From Moniliella sp. 'wahieum' (lineage: Eukaryota; Basidiomycota; Moniliellomycetes; Moniliellales; Moniliellaceae), in NCBI GenBank assembly GCA_003971905.1, contig RSEE01000025.1:682001-746000 (forward strand): DNA of 64,000 nucleotides. Direction: 5' to 3'. Positions 33,048-43,142 of the stretch are shown here, piece after piece. Under the pieces are notes generated by a model. It searched no databases. It saw only the letters and a list, made by a program, of their open reading frames with translations, and was not told where the DNA came from. Made by a program: the position numbers and the translations under genes. Positions within the stretch are counted from its first letter, which is position 1. Every line of letters starts with the position of its first letter.

Positions 33048-35457
33048 CTAGTCTGAATCAGCAGGAGAGTTGGCACTGCCGTCCGTGCCTGTCAGATTGC
33101 TCGTCGATCCCTTCCGAGTGCCCCGACCGCCTCCATTGGAATTCATGATAAACTGAGGGGGATACGTCCAGAGCGGATTGGGTGCAGCGGGGGGGAGATA
33201 CGGCAACGTCGGATCGGGAGGTTGGAAGGGTGGAATGGACGCCATGGCAACCGTAGCTGGCGTGGCAAATACCAGTGCCGCCCCGGGCGCGGGAACAGGG
33301 ATGGACAACTGCCATTGGTACATAAAGCCGTTTGGATCACCTCGGTGTTCCACAACGTCCCGTTGGACCAGTAGCCAAACGTTTGGTTCGCCCACCGTAC
33401 GTCCTGCCCCCATGCATTGAGCGACGGAGCTGACAAGATCTTGTACGTCATGTTTTCACGTTGGCGGGGGGCGTGATGAAGGCCGTCCAGATGTAGGCAG
33501 TGGAGTTGGCAGCTCCTTGGACAAAGTTGATCAACACGTACTTGTCCGGGAGCGGCGGCGCTGTCGTCGGGTTGGGTGTCGGTGGTAGCATGGTGGCAGA
33601 AGGGATCGTGCTCGGCCAATTGGACGGTAAGGGCAGGTTGTCCCAAATGCCATACGCGGCCACATTGTCGTTGGGAGCGTGCAAATCGGCCACGCGGACA
33701 CCCGAGTACGTGCGCAAGGAAGCGTCCGGGGTGGACGAGGTAGACGCTAACGCTTCAGCCGTAACCAGCAGCGCGTACCATGAGGGGGAGGTAATCCAGC
33801 CCAGCCCGGGCCAGAGGTGGGTGATGTTGGTTCCATGCGGGGGGGTAATGGCGTTGGTCAAATCGGGCTCACCATCACGGAATCCCTGGGTGGCTAAGAA
33901 CATGCCCGAGTGATTGTTGGCCGCCAAGGAGAGCGCTTGGTCGATCGCCCAAAGCGCCGAAATAAAGCCATCCGAAATTCCAGCCAAACCGCCACACTGG
34001 CCCGTACTCGTCTCGAGCACAATGAGAGGTACCTGTGCTTCCGCCGTCTGCCAAATCGCAGCGAGTTGGACTAGGCTGTTGGACACGGTTCTGGAATGGC
34101 TTTGGTACAGGCTCATCCCCTGTGGTGGGGGGGTCGTATTGCTGCATGTTTGTTGCGGATCTGTGCAAGACAAGAGGAGAAGAAAGTCACAAGGGGCATA
34201 GTTAGGCACAAATATATCCGCAACGTGTGTTGTGCCTCATCTGTTCCCTTTTCCCCATGGGGAAGGAAGTTAGTACTAAGAGGGGGAGAAACATACAGTG
34301 GATGTAAGTCGCTGCGGTTAGGTTGTCTCCTGCCGTTTGCAACAGACTTGTGGTGATGTTGGTCGTGGCATTCGTAAAGTTCAGGACATCTGACAAATTC
34401 CAATGGCAGCACACACCGGGTCCAGCAAACAGTCCCTTGGCTGGACGAAGGGAGGGAGGCACAGCAACAATGGCATCATGCATCATGTGGTCCCATTCCG
34501 ACAGAAACTGTTGCACGGAGTAGTTACTAGCACGGACAACTGCCTGAGGAACGGCAGAGGAAGAATTGGACGAGCCGGAATATGAGACAAGGTGTGAGGG
34601 TACATATCGGGTTTGTACCCTATCTCAACAAAGTCCAGGTTGGGACCCAAAGCTTCCGGGCCTGCACAACCTGTTGCCCCATGTTGTTCCAGTTGAGGAC
34701 AGAAGCCGACCCGTAAAGTCCCCCAGATTCAGCGACAGGCTGAAATGGGTGTCTACCGACTGGGCCAGGTACCGCAAAGCCCAGTACAGACCAAAGGTGT
34801 ACGCAGCCTGGGGTATGTCTTCTCCCATCGGAAGTGAAGGGGGATTGGGATTGGGATTGGGGTTGGGATTGGGATTGGGATTGGGGTTGGGATTGGGATT
34901 GGGATTGGGATTGGCTGGACTGGGAGAAGCGTTGGGTGGATTGACGCCTTGACGACGGGCAGGAGAGAGTGTTTCATCGACGAAGCCGTCAGAACCTGAA
35001 CCAGAACCGGAACCAGAGTCGGAGCCAGAGTCGGAGCCATCTTGATTAGAAATAATCGCAACCGTTGGGCACCGTACCGTTGATCAGGTCATAGAGAATA
35101 GGAAGGGAGAGGTTGGCACCAACGGTGGCGTTGAAGATAACCTCATCCTGGCTCGGGCCTCCCAGATGGACTCGCGCACCCACACGAGCACGCTGTTGCA
35201 CTGCCCCCAGGTAAGCCGTGAAGGCAGCCGAAATATTTACCCCGTCCGCTTTGGCATTGTCACTGTTGTTATCACTTGCTGAGTCGTTGGCCTTCTCCTT
35301 CCCGGGGCGTGGGGGCGCGGCCGCCAGTGAGGAAGGTGTCGGCGCTGCTCATCTCGATTTTGATGCCAAGAAAGTTGGGCGCGACTGGCAAACCAGGCCA
35401 GATTCCCGTCTCGTTGTCGCCACCGAGAGGGATGCCTACCTTTGTCGCTCCGATGGG

Positions 35458-35504
<47 letters not shown>

Positions 35505-35642
35505 AACATCCAACCCATTGCGGATCGTCGTGTAGTTCCACCCCACGCCATAAGAAGGGATAGGAGGAAAGGGAGGAGTAATGTTGGTTGGGTCCTGAGG
35601 GACAGGAGCCCAAGGCAGCGTAGGGGGCGCGAGGATGATCAT
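33048..35642 (-). CDS. GH79-like glycoside hydrolase, possibly inactive
   Basis: GH79 enzymes (beta-glucuronidases, heparanase-like) act outside the cell on glucuronic-acid-bearing glycans. Recognisable pieces in order: PVAPNFLGIKIEMSSADTF (about 35350-35400), FTAYLGAVQQRARVG and VHLGGPSQDEVIFNATVG (the R/H-x-GG-x-(S/T)QD strand), FVEIGYKPDMYPHTLS at the site of the family's GNEPD, VQQFLSEWDHMMHDA, and VLETSTGQCGGLAGISDGF followed by SALWAIDQALSLAA, which carries the nucleophile Glu. The expected acid/base Glu of GNEP is Lys here (GYKP). Introns: 34296-34161 (GTATGT...CAG) and a short one near 35072. A 43-nt G run (poly-Pro) and a GGGATT repeat (Asn-Pro) lie inside the gene. Several frame changes are needed. 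The start at 35642 is uncertain and no signal peptide is clear; 35710 is an alternative ATG. Confidence 0.6.
34842..34916 (+). repeat. GGGATT hexanucleotide repeat, coding Asn-Pro
   Basis: About twelve GGGATT/GGGGTT hexamers in tandem. Read on the minus strand in the gene's likely frame they encode (Asn-Pro)n between NASPSPA and PSLPMGEDIPQ of the GH79-like protein. Confidence 0.85.
35461..35503 (+). repeat. 43-nt uninterrupted poly-G tract
   Basis: A run of 43 G residues, preceded by GGGGA, lies inside the 5' part of the GH79-like gene. On the coding strand it is poly-C and would encode polyproline in any frame. Its true length is doubtful, since such runs are poorly sequenced. Confidence 0.9.
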
Positions 35643-37284
35643 ATCACTCCCAGCATAGTCCGGCTTTGTCGTGACGGGCAGCCGACCAGGGCCTTTTTAG
35701 CGCCAACATGCGTGGTCAAGAAGAAGGGGAACACAGAAGCGGAACACGGGAAGGCGCAGATACATCGAGTGGTGCAGGTATGTCTGGATGGTGGAGAAGA
35801 GGGAAAGGTGAGTGAGAAACCGGAGTTGGGAGGAGTCCTATATGTGGGTCATAATCGGGATTCGGACACCCACGAAGCTACTACTGTTGGGGGCTGCGCT
35901 GTTGTGGAGCATCACAGGTGCAGTAGCAGCAGAGGGGCGAATGATTGTTTTCACATTGTAGGTGCTCAGATTGGCTCGGGGGCAGTAGCATCACAGTCGC
36001 AGAGGCTATATCTTCATCTGGATTCGTATTATCATTCGCCGAGAGCTTGTTATAAGGCCAGGGGGATAAAGAAACACTGCACCTACTTGGGACGCTCTCA
36101 TCCTCCCTGTGCCGTTTGCGCGTGCAATAACCCGATTAGGGAAACCAGGGGGTCGGCAGTAGGCTTGGATCCTCTGGCTGCCGCGCCATTCGCTTCCGAA
36201 GCCCTGATGCATAGTGGCGCGCATGAATGATACAACTGAGCATAGTAGTAGTGACGGAATTGTGAGCAGCGCGAAAGAACCATCTTCAACGAGGCCATGA
36301 GGGCGCCCTCTCGTATATAATGGCGCCTTACCTCCTCTCAACCATATGTATCTCGTTGCGAGCTACAAGTACCTTCAGTATTAGGCGGGAAGGTACCTCA
36401 CAGAGCAAATCGCCACACCGAGTGCGCGAGATGCGGGCGCTCAGACGGCGGACTACCGGTGTCAGTGTGGTCACTTGTATAGAACACACGATGGTCACGT
36501 GGCTAGCCCACGTACCACTAGGTTCTTGTCTCCGTCTCTGCCCTCCTGTATCTACCAGGCCGCTTAGGACTCCTCTGAACGCACCACACCATCATCTCAT
36601 CGTTCTCACGTTTTCCTCAGCAAACCGGTGGGCGCACCCTCGTCTGCCCATGGGTTCGAGCAGGCTCGAGCGCTCGAGCCATTCATTCATTGTTGCTGGG
36701 GGTTATATTGTGTTCGGCAATTGGGATATGTTGCTATCCCCCCTCGGCCCGACGGCGACGAGACCCGCTCGCAGGACATACACTTTTTTTAGTCGCCACA
36801 GCAGCCAGAACCAGGCAAAGCTCCCATCTCCGTGGGCATCGCCATCGATTTTTTTCCAGTCGATACGTAGGTAGGCGCTGGTGTTCTGACGATCTGGGGC
36901 GTCCACCGGATGCGGTCTTAGTGCTCGCTGAGGCGGGTGGCTGATGATGTCGATGACGCATAACGATGCAGATGATAACCCACGGGCACGGCGCCAGTCG
37001 CAGAGCATGCGCAGCCCCGCCACCTTCGCCGTGCGTCACATGTCACACGTCACTAGCACTCGTCAGGGTCAGGACCCAGGCCGCAGCTGGCGCAGCCCCT
37101 CTGAGCGGGCGCTCTGAGATCGAAAGTCTGTGCGCTGCCGAGCCACCCACGTAGAGCACAGCAGATGTCGGGTCCTCAGCCTGTATGAGCCTCATATACC
37201 AATGCCATGCCTCTCCTTCACGCCTCCACCTCCACCTCCACCTCCCCCCACATCCTCTGGATTTCGCTGCGATCACAGGCCAAG
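35643..37284. other. Intergenic, no gene seen
   Basis: Upstream regions of the GH79-like gene (-) and of the possible GH12-like gene (+). I see no coding frame or RNA gene. ACGTGG/CACGTA words occur near 36490-36512. Confidence 0.45.
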
Positions 37285-38131
37285 ATGTCTTCTTCTTCTG
37301 CCCCGTCTGTCCATGTCGACACCTTCCTCCCTCCCGAAGCCAGCGCCTATATGGCAACACACGCTCCCCTTCTCCAGGGATCCCTCGAGGAGCCTGCGCC
37401 CCAGTTCCTCCTCCATCTCCTCGAAACCTGGAAGAACGCTATCCTGGCCTTCGAAGCCCCAATGCCACATGGTTCAATTCCGAGCCCCCAGGCAAATGGC
37501 AGTTCAACATCACCAATCATACCTCTGTCCGCCCTGCCACTGCTGCTGCCTGGTGGTCTGCCCAGCTGGGTCCGTCCCCCCCTGCCATCCTACCCACTTG
37601 CTCCATCTTCTCATACTGACACGACACTAACTCCTGGTCTACCGTGGGGAGCACAGGAGAAGTACTGTATGAGCTGTGGCGCACGAAAGACGGCAATCCC
37701 AATGAGATGCGGATTATGATGGGACATGGGCCTGTGATCCCCAACATGTACTCCTCCCACATGCCCAAAGAGGAGGGAGAGAAGGTTCTCCAAGCAGCGC
37801 AATCGCCAAGAGAAGAAACACTGCACACTAGCTATCTCCTCGACCTTGTCCACGACCTCGACCATCTCGGGCTGGGCCACAATGGAAGTTCAATTTAACC
37901 ACAGCCGGCGCGCGTGGATGGCACCAGCAAAAAGCGTATTGGATGCGCATCTTACGTACGCCCATCTCTCCATCCCATCAGAATCTTAATCCAGGGGGCC
38001 CAGACTAACACAGCGGCGAATTGGTTGTGGCTACAGGCTTTCACTACACGATTGAGGTGTACCGCATCCCCATATCCGGATCGGAACAGGAACCTCCACC
38101 CGAGTCAGTCCCGCTTCTGTCGAAACACTAG
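37285..38131 (+). CDS. Possible GH12-like gene, disrupted
   Basis: An ATG at 37285 opens MSSSSAPSVHVDTFLPPEAS. After frame changes the plus strand reads NATWFNSEPPGKWQFNITN, WWSAQLGPSPP, NSWSTVGSTGEVLYELW followed by NEMRIMMGHGPVIPN, and near 38010-38090 SGELVVATGFHYTIEVYR. The order W-S-(x)n-Y-(D/E)-L-W, then N-E-M-x-I-M-(M/W)-(L/G), and a late G-(F/T)-x-(Y/E) strand recalls GH12 endoglucanases, where the Glu of EIMIW is the nucleophile. The resemblance is weak and the gene has no clear signal peptide in this frame. Several frame changes or introns would be needed; a decayed gene is as likely as sequence error. Confidence 0.3.
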
Positions 38132-39132
38132 AGCAACGGCCGGGTCGAAGCGTCCATGGCGAGCTATGGTCTGCTATATGGTCTGCCAGCCAGTTAGCCG
38201 GTCAACAGTTCTGGCCAAAACGACACTCCCGTCGCTTCCGACTGGAGCTGAAGGTTTGAAGTGGCAGCATGTATGATGCACACGTGTTTTATTGCTGTTT
38301 TGTTTCTTCTGTAGTAACGCGTAACACCTCCAACTCTCCATCGATGCATGCATCAATGTCATGACTTGTGGGCTCGCCACCACCGAACGCACTTTGCTGC
38401 TCTGTTGAGCTCTAGTTTGGGCGTCACTATAGTTCACGGGGCACGCTCGCCTCCTGGACGTGGTAAAACGGCTATGCGAGGGTGAGACCAAAGTCCTGTC
38501 AAGAGAATGGAAGATCGTTTCTGGTAGGAAACAACACGAGGTATCGGGTAGGGAACAGAGGCAAAAGGGAAAGGGAAAAGCGAGAGATGCACCGGCTGCA
38601 GAATTGGAAATTGATGCGAGATCGATAACAATGTAGTATTTTTGGCCCTGGAGTTGCAGCAACTAGCACGACGTACAACGGGCGCGTCCCCTAATGATGT
38701 AGTCCTTTAATTACCGTTGGCAAAAACCATGCACCCCTTCCAGTCAGGACGCGGTTACAAGGGAGGCTTGCAGGTCTCACACGCTGGAGAACAACTCGAT
38801 GAAGGTGCAGCAATACACTACCCACTTATTAGGGAACCTAAGTAACCCATGAACTATAGGTGGAAGCTCAAACTATGAAGATGAGACCCTGAGGACTAGT
38901 GAGGGTGACCGATGATACCGGTAACGGTGATTCACTGTATAGTCCCATCAGTCATTGACTAATCATTCATCATTCCTCCTATACTTCGTTGAGCACTCCG
39001 TGGGAATGCACGTGGGAGGGATGCATGGGAGTGGGAGCGAGGGTGGATCAGGCGCTCAGGGCGCTCAGGAGAGCAGGCGCGACTGGCAGCCCCGTGGTGG
39101 TGGCCGACTAGGGACGCGGACAGAGCAAGCAG
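38132..39132. other. Intergenic, no gene seen
   Basis: No coding frame or notable repeat. Confidence 0.4.
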
Positions 39133-39738
39133 ATGGCCACGGACACCCACAGCCCCTGGGAGATCAAGACACTGCCCCCTGCCGGCTCTTCGGGACGTGC
39201 GATCATATGGACCCTGGTTACCGTTTTCCGTCGGGCGCGCGAGTGGTTAGGTGAGCGCGCGAAAAGCTTCCCCCCACAACAGCCACAAGACACGCCCGAA
39301 TATAAAGAGGTCTCTGGCGTCGCTACTCCTGCCACGTCCTTTTCCACCACCCCTACACACTACCCCCCATCCTCAACTTCCTCGTCTCCCCGCAACTCCA
39401 CTATCATGGTACATCACCTCTCCCATCTTACATGCCTTTTGTTCCTCTCAGCAGGCTACCCGACTGACCTCCCTCTCCTCTTTCCCGATGTGGGGATGAT
39501 CTGCATGCAGGGCCTGTGCCAATCCAAGACCAAGAAGACCGACCCCTCGGGGCTGGCACGCACCGCCTCCTCCTACGAAGGTACCCACACTTCCAACCCA
39601 CTCCGCCACCCTGAGTCGGACGGGGCGCCCAAACCCAACCCCGCATCTGCCAGTGAGATGTACAAGGCCGACACGACCCGCAACGCATCAAGGCAGCCGA
39701 AAATAGCCATCGCAGCGCCTGAAGGGCCAAGCATGTGA
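39133..39738 (+). CDS. Hypothetical Ser/Thr/Pro-rich protein
   Basis: An open frame of about 200 codons starts with MATDTHSPWEIKTLPPAGSS, contains a possible amphipathic or membrane helix (AIIWTLVTVFRRAREWLGE), then a Ser/Thr/Pro-rich stretch, and ends with a Lys/Asn/Ala-rich segment (ASEMYKADTTRNASRQPK). A short intron starting GTACATCACC (39407) and ending at one of the AGs near 39452 may remove a hydrophobic stretch, though the frame is open without it. I recognise no family. Gene-like composition is the only support. Confidence 0.3.
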   Translation: MATDTHSPWEIKTLPPAGSSGRAIIWTLVTVFRRAREWLGERAKSFPPQQPQDTPEYKEVSGVATPATSFSTTPTHYPPSSTSSSPRNSTIMVHHLSHLTCLLFLSAGYPTDLPLLFPDVGMICMQGLCQSKTKKTDPSGLARTASSYEGTHTSNPLRHPESDGAPKPNPASASEMYKADTTRNASRQPKIAIAAPEGPSM

Positions 39739-41850
39739 TGCATGGTCGGTTCTACAAGAACCCAAATCCTGCTCCTTTGGCTTGTGGGCTCGTTTCCCTG
39801 TTTTCCCGCCTTTCACCACTTTTCGGCCCGTTGGGGGTTCGGGTAGACCAGTTGAGTCACCCCCAGTCGGGATTTCTACGTCACACTATCGCTCTCTTTT
39901 TGTTTCCCCTCCTCGCCTTCGCACCTCCTGCACGCACGTTAATTTGTGCGTAGATGAAATGTGTATCGCCGTTTCTGTGGGAAGAGTCCCCTTCTATTCT
40001 TTGAAAACTGAACTCCACAATTATTCAAGCAGACGATCCAGGCAGCCTGAGGGGCTCGGGAAGCATCACAGTTGGTGGGTTGTGTTGTCCATGCAGTGTG
40101 CATGAAACTTGTCTTGGGGAGACGTTCCGATGGTTGGCCCAGGAAAAGACGTTCATAGTGTTGTGAAGATGAATTGGATGCGGATACGCCAAGCTTAGTG
40201 CGCTCTTGGGAGATTAACTCCCGGGCCACTGGAGGCACCCCGGTCATCCGTCACCACGTCCACCGAACAAAGGGATTGTCTCTTCTGCCATTTTTCAAGG
40301 GTTGCTGTTCAGAGGAACCCCACCGCCACACTATACTACCTCCCCCCTGCCCGAGAGCCTTGGTGTGCACACAACCTTAAGAATTGTGCCACACGAAAGC
40401 TCACATTATTTTTTACCTTGTCGATATCTCCGTTCGGGACCACCCCAGGCTCAATCACGAGCTCCCATGAGCCGGGTCCATGTCTACATCGTCCTCCAAT
40501 AACGGACTTTTGATACTTCGAACGCTAGGTCTTCCGTCATTATAATCACTTTTGGTGTTTGAGGGGGCAAATTCATGACAGTCTCGACCTGGGCAACCCA
40601 ACTATAACATTTCAAGGATGGGGCCAGTCGCAGTGCGATCCTCGATTCTCGCTCTCCATCCAATATCCACACCATCTCCCCGCCACCGCTGCGCAGCACC
40701 GGCTGCTTTCCAAAAAGAATGTTCAGCATGTGTGGCATCTTGCCCCAGGGCTTCCCACCCGTCCTCGTTTCTTCCCGTTCGTCGAGCGTCAAGCCCCAAC
40801 CCTCAGGGTCTCTCGCACTGTGTACGCGTGCGGCTATAGTAGCGCTGCGTAGTACTTATATGAAACCCTCTGTCAAAACTCGTATACGTATTAGCAGGTC
40901 ATCTCTTTGCATACCAACGTCAATCGTACAGGATGTCGGTAGCGCCGTACGGTGGAACAACTCAGCTGTAGTCCCCCTCCACGCACACAGTGCGGTGGTG
41001 GCTGATCGCAAGCTTTTCGCAAGAGGTGTCGTCCAACAGTAAGATATTCTCGGAAAGGGAAACACCATCAGTGGGCCACATACTAATGTGTCAGAGTATA
41101 GCGGCTATTAGTGACGGTCCAACAGCAAGGGGATTGATTGATCGGGGCCGCATCGATTTCATCTCTCCTTCTGTGTCACCACTGCGAGGGAACAAGGAAA
41201 AAAAGCGAAGCGCAGCACACGAGTTGCTCCCCTCACATTCGGATCATCTTTTGCCCTACAGAGCTAAAGGCTTTCATGCAAACACACAGTTCCTGTCATG
41301 TACCGGAAGGTGATTCGCAGCATCATATTGTGGCGCTGGAAGTGTGGGTGAGCGATATTGTGTGGCGTGCTCTAAGTTGATGAGACAACTCCTCTTAGCC
41401 CTTGCCAGGTGAATCAGGTAAAGGATGTCAGCTCTTCTCTTTTGGAACAAAGAGAGTACACGACGCCTGTACTGTGCTGCAGATGATGTAGTTGCAGTGA
41501 GTGGCTCCAACGTGGACTACGCATCGCAGTATAGATTGAACGCCACGAAGGAGAGCGACTTAGAGCGCAGCAGAGCAATTGGTACCTATGACCCCCCTTC
41601 CCTATACCAGAATCTGTCGATCGATGCTGCAAGGTGTCAGTGGGTTGATGCAGAGCACTCGAGGTGCGTCGACAGAGCAGATCGCCCATGTGGAGATCGA
41701 CGCCAAAGTATGTGCTAGACTGTGAGCGGATCATTTCTTCGCAATGAAGCGCGCACACAAGGCTTGTGTTCTGTTTGAGCAATCTGTCCAACATGCTGAT
41801 CATCTCTTCGAAAGACCAACTGTATGTTCTATGTTCGACTCCAGGACGAG
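39739..41850. other. Intergenic; one doubtful minus-strand frame
   Basis: No clear gene. A minus-strand frame at 40792-40484 (containing EMVWILDGERESRIALRLAP and PKVIIMTEDLAFEVSKV) looks somewhat protein-like and could be a gene remnant, but no family or adjoining exon could be identified. Confidence 0.35.
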
Positions 41851-41858
41851 TATTTATA
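41851..41858 (+). promoter_or_regulatory. TATA-like box of the repeat-precursor gene
   Basis: TATTTATA lies 99-106 bp ahead of the ATG at 41957 and is followed by a CT-rich leader, the usual layout of a highly expressed fungal gene. Confidence 0.45.
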
Positions 41859-41956
41859 CCAGGTCAATCTGACCTCTCTCATCAAATTTCTACCCCCACC
41901 CCCTGCACCACTCTCTTCCTCACCTCATTCCACCTCACCATATCTCTGTCCTCACC

Positions 41957-43142
41957 ATGCGCACTACCGCCTTCTTCACCGCTCTTGTGGCCCTTGCCAT
42001 GACTGCCCGTACGTATATTTGTCCACACACATCATACCAAACATGGACTCTTCCCGAACCCTCACTGACACACTGTATCCTCAGAGGCCATGCCGCCCAC
42101 CGTTCCCGGAACGAGCCTTGCGCCTCCCCTGAACCATTCCTCTCCTCCTCCGCATCACCCTCAGCACCGTGCTCTGGACGGGGACAACCAACCGAACAAG
42201 GTACCGGTTCATTTCCCCGCGCACAAGCCGGGGCCTAAGCGAGGCCAGGCCCACCCCCCTCCGCCTCCTGCCAAGTCTGGTGGCCCGCACCCGGAGAAAG
42301 GCCACGGTCAGGGGCCTGTGTCCAAGCGCGAAGAGGACCACCCTGCGCCTCCCAAGTCTGGTCTCCCGCCCAAGTCTATCCCGCCCCCCAGGATGGACAT
42401 GGCGAACCGCCTGCGTCCAAGCGCGAAGAGGGCCACCGTGCGCCTCCCAAGTCGGGTCTCCCGCCCAAGTCGAGCCCTCCTCCGGCTCCCAAGGGCAGCC
42501 AGCCCCCCGAGCATGGGCATGTCGAACAGCCTGCGTCCAAGCGCGAAGAGGACCACCATGCTCCTCCCAAATCGGGTCTCCCGCCCAAGTCGAGCCCTCC
42601 TCCGGCTCCCAAGGGCAGCCAGCCCCCCGAGCATGGGCATGTCGAACAGCCTGCGTCCAAGCGCGAAGAGGACCACCATGCTCCTCCCAAATCGGGTCTC
42701 CCGCCCAAGTCGAGCCCTCCTCCGGCTCCCAAGGGCAGCCAGCCCCCGAGCATGGGCATGTCGAACAGCCTGCGTCCAAGCGCGAAGAGGACCACCATGC
42801 TCCTCCCAAGTCGGGTCTCCCGCCCAAGTCGAGCCCTCCTCCGGCTCCCAAGGGCAGCCAGCCCCCGAGCATGGGCATGTCGAACAGCCTGCGTCCAAGC
42901 GCGAAGAGGGCCACCGTGCGCCTCCCAAGTCGGGTCTCCCGCCCAAGTCGAGCCCTCCTCCGGCTCCCAAGGGCAGCCAGCCCCCCAAGCATGGGCATGG
43001 CGAACAGCCTGTGTCCAAGCGCGACGAGGACCAGCGTGCTCCGCCGCCCAAATCGAGTCTTCCGCCTCAGGCGAGCGTCCCCTTCGACGACAAACCGGCT
43101 CCCCAGCAGCCTAAGAAGAATTCGTCGCACGCTGCAGCTTAG
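41957..43142 (+). CDS. Secreted repeat precursor with Kex2 sites
   Basis: The start at 41957 gives the signal peptide MRTTAFFTALVALAMTAQA, split by a 76-nt intron (42009-42084, GTACGT...CAG). A His/Pro-rich propeptide with one Lys-Arg site (PGPKR, near 42237) follows. Then come repeat units, each closing in SKR: the dibasic sites start at 42324, 42419, 42539, 42659, 42778, 42897 and 43017. A unit runs EEDHHAPPKSGLPPKSS, then PPPAPKGSQPP, then EHGHVEQPASKR, 40 residues; the first is 32. The tail DEDQRAPPPKSSLPPQAS ends at 43142. Signal peptide, near-identical units and a Lys-Arg at every junction are the signs of a precursor cut by Kex2 in the Golgi, as in Ustilago Rep1. Three units have one C fewer in their C run, shifting the frame by one each; together they restore it. 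The function of the released peptides is unknown. Wall, surface-hydrophobicity or signalling roles are possible. Confidence 0.8.
42422..43022 (+). repeat. Five 120-bp tandem repeats in the precursor gene
   Basis: Five units of 119-120 bp run from one Lys-Arg codon pair to the next. Units beginning at 42542 and 42662 are nearly identical in DNA, differing mainly by one C in a C5/C6 run, pointing to recent expansion or gene conversion. A shorter related unit of 95 bp precedes them. Confidence 0.9.

Noticed and set aside
34842-34916. Possible interstitial telomere repeat
   Set aside because: The unit is GGGATT/GGGGTT, not a permutation of TTAGGG, and it lies in a coding frame as Asn-Pro.
42300-43022. 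CRISPR-like array
   Set aside because: Units are 120 bp with no unique spacers, are coding, and the genome is eukaryotic.
42081-43130. Long minus-strand open frame opposite the repeat precursor
   Set aside because: It is open only because the GC-rich repeat lacks stops; it has no signal peptide, introns or domain.
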